Assembly (NCBI GenBank): GCA_030149815.1
Contig: JASLHI010000015.1
Location: forward strand, 31,606 to 95,605
DNA from: Aquirhabdus sp.
Lineage (GTDB): Bacteria > Pseudomonadota > Gammaproteobacteria > Pseudomonadales > Moraxellaceae
Reading direction: 5' to 3'
Length of the DNA: 64,000 nucleotides
Below, piece after piece: positions 58,427 through 64,000 of this stretch. The number at the start of each line of letters is the position of its first letter. Within the stretch, counting starts at the first letter, position 1. The notes below the pieces were generated by a model that did not search any database, was not told where the DNA came from, and was given only the letters and a program-made list of their open reading frames with translations. Position numbers and translations under genes: made by a program.

Positions 58427-58780
58427 TTACGCAACAGGTGATATTTCTTTCAATGCTTGACCATGAAAAATAATCCCTGCCCAACCGTAATGCTGGAAGT
58501 TACGAATATTTTGATGATCTTCGCCGGTTGGATTTGCTTTAACGGCTTTATAGTGTTCCGCAAATAACTTGAGGGTATCTAAATCACTCAGATGATGTAA
58601 TTGAGCAAATGTAAAAACGCGGCAACTACCTGAATTTTCTCCAGCTGCGTTATGCAATTTTCCATTATCAAACGCTGTTGGCGTAAATTCATAATGTGCG
58701 TTAATCAGATCAAGTACATTTGAAAATTGAGCTTGTTCATGATCAATTGCATTGAGTAGTGTAGAGATTGCAGCAGACAT
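58427..58780 (-). CDS. HopJ-family protein
   Basis: The 117-residue protein matches the HopJ family: FTPTAFDNGKLHNAAGENSGSCRVFTFAQLH is the diagnostic block. The family was named from a plant-pathogen effector, but homologs are common in free-living gammaproteobacteria with no type III secretion, so an effector role here is unlikely. Function is unknown. AGGA lies six bases before the ATG at 58780; the ATG at 58786 is an alternative. Confidence 0.87.
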   Translation of the reverse strand: MSAAISTLLNAIDHEQAQFSNVLDLINAHYEFTPTAFDNGKLHNAAGENSGSCRVFTFAQLHHLSDLDTLKLFAEHYKAVKANPTGEDHQNIRNFQHYGWAGIIFHGQALKEISPVA

Positions 58781-58821
58781 AACCATTCCTATCTATAAGT
58801 CATTTGCGCTATTTTAACGCA

Positions 58822-60114
58822 TTATTCCTTAATATATTCTTCCACGAGTGGTCTAAAGTTCGCTTGAACATTGAGGTGCACTAGATTCCAATATTGTCCA
58901 CTCAGTGTACGATTCAACATCAGCACTTCTGCGGATGGTGAGAAACATTCCCAATAAGGTAGAGACTTTTTCAGTAGTGCAGTTGTTTGAAGATGAATGT
59001 CACTGGTTGCGAAGTCAAAGGCTTTACTGACTGGCGCAGCAAGCACATGATTCCATTCGAGAATGAAATCAGCGGGCACTTGACCATGATAATTACGGAG
59101 TTTCAGTTCACGCAATGCATCTTCAAGAAGAGGAACATTATCGTTCAATGCTGCATTCATCATTTTTTTGATGGATTTGATGATCGGTTGCTCAAGCTCT
59201 TTTACACCGCCAAAATCATAGACTACAACAGAGCCATCAGGTCGGAATGCAAAGTTGCCAGGATGTGGGTCACAGTGAAAGCTATTCAGAAGATAGATTT
59301 CATCTGCAAGCATATGGAACATGCGCAGACCAATTTCATTACGAATTTCAGCTGGATATTTGGCTGCGGTATCAACACAGTCGCCTTTTTCTTCGCTGAG
59401 CGTCAAGACACGACGGCTTGAGTATTCTGGGAACACTTTCGGGATAATCAGCTTCTTATCACGCAGATTATGAAATGCTGCAAAGACATTCAAGTTATGT
59501 GCTTCTTGCAAATAGTTCAGTTCAGCATGCAAACTTTCTTGGATTTCATGAAATAACGCATCTTGAAGTTTTTTATCGATCTTGAGTACGCCAGCGAGTT
59601 TTAAAGCGATTCGGAGCTGTTTTAGATCGCTGTCACAACTCTCATCAACGCCAGGATATTGTACTTTGACCACTACATTTTGACCGTCGTGAAGAACGGC
59701 GCGATAGACTTGTCCAATCGATGCTGAAGCAAACGATTTTTCATCAAAACTTTTAAAAATTTGATCAAGTGGTTTCCCTAGCTCACGTTCAATTTGATGG
59801 CGCATAATGGAAAAATCCACGGCTGGTGCTTGACGTTGAAGCTTTGTTAATGCTGATGCAATTTCTGGTGGAAATAGATCTTTATATTGTGAGGCTACTT
59901 GACCGACTTTCATAGCCGCGCCTTTCATATGGCCTAAGGTATCCGCGATCTTTGCGCCAATCTCTCCATAGAGCTCACTACGCGAAGCTGTTTTTTCTTC
60001 TTCAGTGCTGCTGAGCGACTTAATCGAATGTGATACGGCTTTAGTGGCTATGCTTGCAGTCATTCCGGCCAGTTTCAAAAAACGGCTACCTGGCGTACGA
60101 GATATGATTGACAT
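58822..60114 (-). CDS. UbiB/ABC1-family atypical kinase-like protein
   Basis: The 430-residue protein belongs to the ABC1/AarF/UbiB atypical kinases: GAAMKVGQVASQ (the KxGQ motif) near 65-76, the Ala-rich loop SFASASIGQVYRAVL near 125, and the catalytic HCDPHPGNF and DFGG in VVYDFGGVKEL. UbiB-type proteins support ubiquinone synthesis or lipid handling. Unlike UbiB of E. coli, it has no C-terminal membrane helices and is not in a ubi gene cluster, so it is likely another ABC1 branch. GGAAGGAAT precedes the ATG. Confidence 0.88.
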   Translation of the reverse strand: MSIISRTPGSRFLKLAGMTASIATKAVSHSIKSLSSTEEEKTASRSELYGEIGAKIADTLGHMKGAAMKVGQVASQYKDLFPPEIASALTKLQRQAPAVDFSIMRHQIERELGKPLDQIFKSFDEKSFASASIGQVYRAVLHDGQNVVVKVQYPGVDESCDSDLKQLRIALKLAGVLKIDKKLQDALFHEIQESLHAELNYLQEAHNLNVFAAFHNLRDKKLIIPKVFPEYSSRRVLTLSEEKGDCVDTAAKYPAEIRNEIGLRMFHMLADEIYLLNSFHCDPHPGNFAFRPDGSVVVYDFGGVKELEQPIIKSIKKMMNAALNDNVPLLEDALRELKLRNYHGQVPADFILEWNHVLAAPVSKAFDFATSDIHLQTTALLKKSLPYWECFSPSAEVLMLNRTLSGQYWNLVHLNVQANFRPLVEEYIKE

Positions 60115-60287
60115 GGGATTCCTTCCTACAATTTCGGTGAGCGTCGCTTTGATCAAAGCGCCTCATTTTTGCATCAGTTGATGATCCTTAGCATGTCACG
60201 ATTGCTCATGGCTTGGCAATCTCAGAATGAATTGTTTTATGGGTATTTATACGCCATTTTAATTTTTCTCTGGGTGAATTTTTTAGG

Positions 60288-61760
60288 TTATTTTTCTGAT
60301 GGAGTTTTAAATTGGCGTGCTACTCGTCGCTCACGAACTCGTAAGCGGAGTAGTAGTAGGGTTGCGGCAACAGCAAGTCCTAATAACAACCCAAACCAAA
60401 AGCCTTGAGCGCCATAATTGAGAATTCGAGATAATAAAATCCCTGTTGGAAATGCAACGACCCAATAGGCAAAGAACGTAATCAACATGGGAACGCTCGT
60501 ATCCTGCATGCCACGCAAACATCCCGCTGTCGTGACTTGCCATGAGTCTGCCAACTGATACGCCATCGCAAATAGTAGCAGAGTTGCCGCAAGGGATTGG
60601 ACATGTAAATCACTGCTATAAATTGCCGTAATATCGTGGCGGAAAATTGCAATGAAACTCATCGATAGAAGTGCTAAACAACTTCCGAGCGTGAGTCCTA
60701 CACGGCGCAATCGGCGCATGGCTTCGGCATTTTTTTGTCCATAAAACTGCCCCATGCGAATGGTCACAGCAGTTGCTAATGATAAAGGGATCATAAATAG
60801 CTGAGATGTTGCTGAAAGAGCGACCTGATGTGCAGCAATCACAGTATCACCGAGAGGACTCAGGACAATTGCGGCAAAGCTAAACAAAGTCACCTCAAAA
60901 AAAATGGCAATTCCAATTGGAAAACCCAAAACCACAATACGACGGATTAAAGGAAAATCAGGACGATTAAAGTGGCTAAATATACGGATGGCGCGATAAG
61001 GTCTGGCGGTTGATAAATAGATGACTAATGCAATCAGCATGAACCATTCAATGAGTGCTGTTGCAAACCCACAACCAGCGCCTCCTAAAGCGGGGACGCT
61101 AATTGAGCCGATATGGAAACCATAAATAAATAAATAGTTGGTCGGTATGGTTAGCATTAAACCAACAATACTAATAATCGTCACAGGACGAGGTCTACCG
61201 AGAGCTTCTGTATAGCAACGTAACGTTGTATAAAATGCAATCGCAGGCATGCCAAATGAAATACCAAATAAAAATAACCGAGTCTTCTCCTGTAAAGGCT
61301 GAGGCATTTCTAGTGGTGTAAATAAGAGTGGCGACAGTTGTAATAGCGATAAGCCTGATAGGCCTAGTGCTAATGCCAACCATAATGCTTGGCGCGTAAT
61401 AAGAGGAATCTTTTGTACGGATTGTTGATCTAATTTGCGCGCGCCATATGCTTGCGCCACCAAGGCGGTTGTTGCTTGTAAAATGCCGCTAATCAGTAAT
61501 AATAATGGCAACCAAAAACCCACGCCTAATGCAACCGATGCAAGATCTGCGGGTGAGACGCGACCAGCCATGATTGTATCAACCAATCCAAATGCAGCCT
61601 GTGCAACTTGCGTGAGTAAAATCGGTAGCATTAGTTTTAGTAAAGTTTGAGCTTCACGTGTAGATAACGGTGCAGATTTCCATAAACGGATAGGCGAGAC
61701 TTTGGATAAGACTTTGGATAGTAAATTAGACAATCGAGTCGCCGTGTTATCTGGTTGCAT
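60288..61760 (-). CDS. MATE-family multidrug efflux transporter (NorM-like)
   Basis: The 490-residue protein has 12 membrane segments of the MATE family. Signature regions are LPILLTQVAQAAFGLVDTIMAGRVSPADLASVALG near the N-terminus, TTALVAQAYGARK, and a second-half pattern TVIAAHQVALSATSQLFMIPLSLATAVTIRMGQ. It exports cationic drugs in exchange for H+ or Na+; the ion is not told by the sequence alone. The N-terminal 30 residues are a Ser/Leu-rich cytoplasmic tail. The stop is 173 bases past the UbiB-like gene's start. Confidence 0.92.
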   Translation of the reverse strand: MQPDNTATRLSNLLSKVLSKVSPIRLWKSAPLSTREAQTLLKLMLPILLTQVAQAAFGLVDTIMAGRVSPADLASVALGVGFWLPLLLLISGILQATTALVAQAYGARKLDQQSVQKIPLITRQALWLALALGLSGLSLLQLSPLLFTPLEMPQPLQEKTRLFLFGISFGMPAIAFYTTLRCYTEALGRPRPVTIISIVGLMLTIPTNYLFIYGFHIGSISVPALGGAGCGFATALIEWFMLIALVIYLSTARPYRAIRIFSHFNRPDFPLIRRIVVLGFPIGIAIFFEVTLFSFAAIVLSPLGDTVIAAHQVALSATSQLFMIPLSLATAVTIRMGQFYGQKNAEAMRRLRRVGLTLGSCLALLSMSFIAIFRHDITAIYSSDLHVQSLAATLLLFAMAYQLADSWQVTTAGCLRGMQDTSVPMLITFFAYWVVAFPTGILLSRILNYGAQGFWFGLLLGLAVAATLLLLRLRVRERRVARQFKTPSEK

Positions 61761-61859
61761 GAAAGTCGCTATTGTAAAGCAAGTCCATCAGTAAAATGGC
61801 TGCAATCTTTTAAAATGATCAATCTTCGGGTATTTGCCGCGCTGTGACGGAGTTTCTAA

Positions 61860-62609
61860 ATGTCTCATTTACGTGTCCATTATTTTCAGCATATTGCTCA
61901 TGAAGGTCTGGGTAGTCCAGAAGCTTGGCTAAGGCAGCGGCAGGCTGTTGTGACGACAACAGAGTTTTTTGCACTTGCGCAAGGTGACTCTTATATTACG
62001 CTACCATCGTTTGAGAACGTCGACCTGCTGATTATTATGGGCGGGGGGATGAGTGTAAATGATGAGGATATTTATCCGTGGCTCATCGCTGAAAAAAAAT
62101 GGATTCGTCAATTTATCGATTTAGGTAAACCTGTGGTTGGGCTTTGTTTGGGCGGGCAGTTAATTGCAAATAGCTTAGGTGCTGCTGTGACTAAAAATAA
62201 TGTCAAAGAAATCGGATGGTGGGATATATATGGAAAACCTGAGCGTTCATCCCATCCAAATGCATTTCAGTTTCCTGATTCAATCGTTGCATTAAGCTGG
62301 CATGGCGATACATTTGAAATCCCTCATGGCGCGATTTGGCTTGCAGAAAATGAAGCATGTTCAAATCAGGCCTTTCAATATGGCGACCGTGTGTTGGGTT
62401 TCCAGTTTCATCCAGAAATTACACCACAGAATTTGACAATGTTTCTGTCGGATAATGGTTATGACGAGATGACACAAGGCATTCAGGCTAGTACGTATGT
62501 ACAGTCACCTGAGCAAATAGGCCGCGTTTCTGTCGAACAGTTCTATCCAGCAAATCAATTGCTTGAGCGCGCACTTGATTACGTGACTCGAAAAGAATGG
62601 GCTTGTTAA
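61860..62609 (+). CDS. Class I glutamine amidotransferase
   Basis: The 249-residue protein has a GATase class-I triad: Cys96 in GLCLGGQL, His184 and Glu186 in FQFHPEI. It is a stand-alone amidotransferase (YfeJ/GuaA-like type), and the ammonia acceptor is unknown. A few homologs are annotated as GMP synthase-like, but there is no synthetase domain. The ATG follows a weak site. It faces away from the MATE gene. About 230 bases separate it from the S10 operon. Confidence 0.87.
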   Translation: MSHLRVHYFQHIAHEGLGSPEAWLRQRQAVVTTTEFFALAQGDSYITLPSFENVDLLIIMGGGMSVNDEDIYPWLIAEKKWIRQFIDLGKPVVGLCLGGQLIANSLGAAVTKNNVKEIGWWDIYGKPERSSHPNAFQFPDSIVALSWHGDTFEIPHGAIWLAENEACSNQAFQYGDRVLGFQFHPEITPQNLTMFLSDNGYDEMTQGIQASTYVQSPEQIGRVSVEQFYPANQLLERALDYVTRKEWAC

Positions 62610-62648
62610 AAAAACATCATTTATCTAAAAATAAAGCAGTAAATGTAC

Positions 62649-62677
62649 TTGCTAAAAGTTTGATCAATGATTAGAAT
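62649..62677 (+). promoter_or_regulatory. Sigma-70 promoter of the S10 operon
   Basis: TTGCTA (62649-62654) and TAGAAT (62672-62677) are separated by exactly 17 bases, a good match to TTGACA and TATAAT. Transcription would start near 62684, leaving a leader of about 155 bases before rpsJ. Confidence 0.72.
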
Positions 62678-62691
62678 GCAACACGTTTTTC

Positions 62692-62723
62692 AGGCTAGCT
62701 ATTGTTCTTTAGGTAACTAGCCT
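62692..62723 (+). ncRNA. Leader hairpin of the S10 operon
   Basis: AGGCTAG and CTAGCCT form a 7-bp perfect stem with an 18-base loop in the leader between the promoter and rpsJ. In E. coli ribosomal protein L4 regulates this operon through a structured leader. The presence of a leader of similar length with a hairpin is consistent with that, but I cannot identify the L4-binding element. Confidence 0.4.
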
Positions 62724-62838
62724 ACAGTTGGGGCATCGTTCTCGACCTTAGTGAATTCATCGTCTTTGCTACTTTTTCTTAGGAAATAAGTCGGCGGAGA
62801 TTAGTTCTTTATTTGATTTTTGGTTTGGAAGTGATGTT

Positions 62839-63150
62839 ATGGCTAACCAAAGAATCCGTATCCGTCTGAAATCATTCGATCATCGTTTGATTGATCAGTC
62901 GGCTCAGGAAATCGTCGAGACTGCGAAGCGCACTGGTGCGCAAGTAGTAGGTCCGATTCCAATGCCTACGCGCATTGAGCGTTTTGATGTTCTGACCTCG
63001 CCTCACGTCAATAAAGACGCGCGCGATCAGTACGAGATCCGTACCCATAAGCGTCTAGTTGATATCGTTTCGCCAACCGACAAAACTGTCGATGCGCTGA
63101 TGAAGTTAGACTTGGCGGCTGGCGTAGATGTACAGATCGCTTTAGGTTAA
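62839..63150 (+). CDS. rpsJ: 30S ribosomal protein S10
   Basis: The 103-residue protein is unmistakably S10: RIRIRLKSFDHRLIDQSA at the N-terminus and KRLVDIVSPTDKTVDALMKLDL near the end. S10 is in the head of the small subunit and, as NusE, also takes part in transcription antitermination. It opens the S10-spc-alpha cluster. The ATG at 62839 follows GGAAG. Confidence 0.98.
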   Translation: MANQRIRIRLKSFDHRLIDQSAQEIVETAKRTGAQVVGPIPMPTRIERFDVLTSPHVNKDARDQYEIRTHKRLVDIVSPTDKTVDALMKLDLAAGVDVQIALG

Positions 63151-63213
63151 TGGGAATCAAAAGACAAGCGCAGTGATGCAAATGTCTTTTGTACAACAAG
63201 AGGTTATAGGCAA

Positions 63214-63861
63214 ATGGCTATTGGTCTAGTCGGTCGTAAATGCGGGATGACCCGTGTATTTACAGACGCTGGCATCTCCGTGCCGGTGACAGTGATTGAG
63301 GTTGATTCTAACCGTATCACTCAGATTAAAACCTTAGACACTGATGGCTATCAAGCTATTCAGGTTACTACAGGTGTGCGCCGCGAATCCCGTGTGACTT
63401 CAGCAATGAAAGGTCACTTCGCAAAAGCGGGCGTTGCTGCAGGACGTGATGTTTGGGAATTCCGTGCTAATGAAGCTGATTTGGCTGGCCGCGAAGTCGG
63501 TGGTTCAATCGGTGTTGATTTGTTTGCTGTTGGTCAAGAAATTGATGTAACAGGTCAGAGCAAAGGTAAAGGTTTCCAAGGTGGCGTTAAGCGTCACAAC
63601 TTCCGTACTCAAGATGCTACACATGGTAACTCTGTGTCACATCGTGTACATGGTTCGACTGGTCAAAACCAGACTCCGGGTCGTGTATTCAAGGGTAAGA
63701 AAATGGCTGGACACATGGGCGACGAACAAGTCACTGTGCAAGGTCTTGAGGTGGTATCGATTGACCTAGAGAATTCAATTCTTGTGGTTAAAGGTGCTGT
63801 GCCTGGTTCTATCGGTGGCGACGTTATTGTTCGTCCGTCGATCAAAGCCAAGGGGAATTAA
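63214..63861 (+). CDS. rplC: 50S ribosomal protein L3
   Basis: The 215-residue protein begins MAIGLVGRKCGMTRVFTDAG and has the L3 core motif GKGFQGGVKRHNF and GHMGDEQVTVQGLEVV. L3 reaches to the peptidyl-transferase centre and helps start 50S assembly. It lies 63 bases after rpsJ. The Gln in the conserved GQNQTPGRVFKGKKMAGHMG loop is a site methylated by PrmB in related bacteria. Confidence 0.98.
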   Translation: MAIGLVGRKCGMTRVFTDAGISVPVTVIEVDSNRITQIKTLDTDGYQAIQVTTGVRRESRVTSAMKGHFAKAGVAAGRDVWEFRANEADLAGREVGGSIGVDLFAVGQEIDVTGQSKGKGFQGGVKRHNFRTQDATHGNSVSHRVHGSTGQNQTPGRVFKGKKMAGHMGDEQVTVQGLEVVSIDLENSILVVKGAVPGSIGGDVIVRPSIKAKGN

Positions 63862-63863
63862 GC

Positions 63864-64000
63864 GTGAATCTAACGACTGTAAGTGGTGCAGCTGTTGAGC
63901 TGTCCGAAGTCGCCTTTGGTCGCGAATTTAACGAAGCCCTCGTCCATCAGGTCGTAGTGGCATACCTCGCAGGCGGACGTCAGGGCTCTAAAGCTCAGTT
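63864..64000 (+). CDS. rplD: 50S ribosomal protein L4, 5' part cut by the window edge
   Basis: The frame starts at a GTG with AAGGGG upstream and reads MNLTTVSGAAVELSEVAFGR then EFNEALVHQVVVAYLAGGRQ, clearly L4 and very close to the Acinetobacter protein. It is the third gene of the S10 operon and, in E. coli, its autogenous regulator. Only 45 codons lie in the window. Confidence 0.96.
   Translation, partial: MNLTTVSGAAVELSEVAFGREFNEALVHQVVVAYLAGGRQGSKAQ

Noticed and set aside
58427..58780. Type III effector
   Set aside because: HopJ homologs occur widely without type III secretion; nothing here supports secretion.
60169..60408. A 79-codon plus-strand frame at the end of the MATE gene
   Set aside because: It overlaps the 3' end of a clear MATE gene on the other strand, and its second half is an Arg/Ser-rich shadow of that sequence; no family likeness.
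1..64000. tRNA, rRNA genes and CRISPR arrays
   Set aside because: I looked in the intergenic gaps and saw no cloverleaf-like sequence, no rRNA sequence and no regularly spaced direct repeats.

Overview
The window is a chromosomal segment of a gammaproteobacterium of the family Moraxellaceae, close to Acinetobacter. The clues are the MurD P-loop variant TGSNAKST, the GTG-started L4 whose N-terminus reads like the Acinetobacter protein, the DksA with a Lys/Pro-rich N-terminal extension, and neighbourhoods such as dksA-gluQ and yciB-yciI. Most of it is core metabolism on an AT-leaning background. I see no tRNA, rRNA, CRISPR array or prophage.

Layout. 1-2.2 kb: end of an alpha/beta hydrolase, comM and ubiK on the minus strand. 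2.6-4.7 kb: the nitrogen pair glnK-amtB behind a sigma-54-like promoter. 4.8-10.7 kb: nrdR-ribD, an RcnB-like periplasmic protein, ribE, murD and ftsW. 10.8-13.3 kb: gluQ, dksA and cpdA on the minus strand. 13.7-20.3 kb: an outer-membrane porin, a YgiQ radical-SAM protein, ybaK-tag, psd and a RidA paralog. 20.3-31.9 kb: a Kef-type antiporter, a DUF4230 protein, hydrolase and SDR enzymes, priA-ridA, a TonB-like protein and ybeY-phoH. 32-35.3 kb: two tandem alpha/beta hydrolases and an IS3-family element lie between phoH and miaB, genes that are usually adjacent. 35.3-42.2 kb: miaB, two secreted glycine-zipper proteins, an MnmC with a degenerate methyltransferase half, yciI/yciB and the PHP exonuclease rnm. 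42.2-45.0 kb: an accessory-looking stretch with a TGA-interrupted small membrane gene and an AT-rich zinc-finger protein of unknown function, then a bestrophin-like channel and radC. 45.4-54.2 kb: coaBC, GNAT, SDR, DUF1508, a TrmB-like methyltransferase, a branched-chain amino-acid binding lipoprotein, ygfZ and a TIGR03862 flavoprotein. 54.3-58.3 kb: a four-gene copper operon (MerR regulator, glutaredoxin-MauE fusion, copA, copB) behind a stretched-spacer MerR-type promoter. 58.4-62.6 kb: HopJ-like protein, UbiB-like kinase, MATE exporter and a glutamine amidotransferase. 62.6 kb to the end: promoter and leader of the S10 ribosomal operon with rpsJ, rplC and the start of rplD.

Functional groupings: nitrogen sensing (glnK-amtB); riboflavin synthesis split into two sites (nrdR-ribD and ribE); cell-wall synthesis (murD-ftsW); tRNA modification (gluQ, miaB, mnmC, a TrmB-like protein); copper defence (copAB operon).

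Most unusual signals: the MnmC that kept its oxidase but lost the catalytic part of its methyltransferase; the in-frame TGA in an otherwise intact 57-codon membrane gene; the AT-rich CxxC...CxxC protein; the copper-operon regulator lacking one usual metal ligand; the insertion that splits miaB from phoH-ybeY; and two families of short palindromic intergenic repeats, each present more than once. I found no clear evidence of a wholly new multi-gene system.
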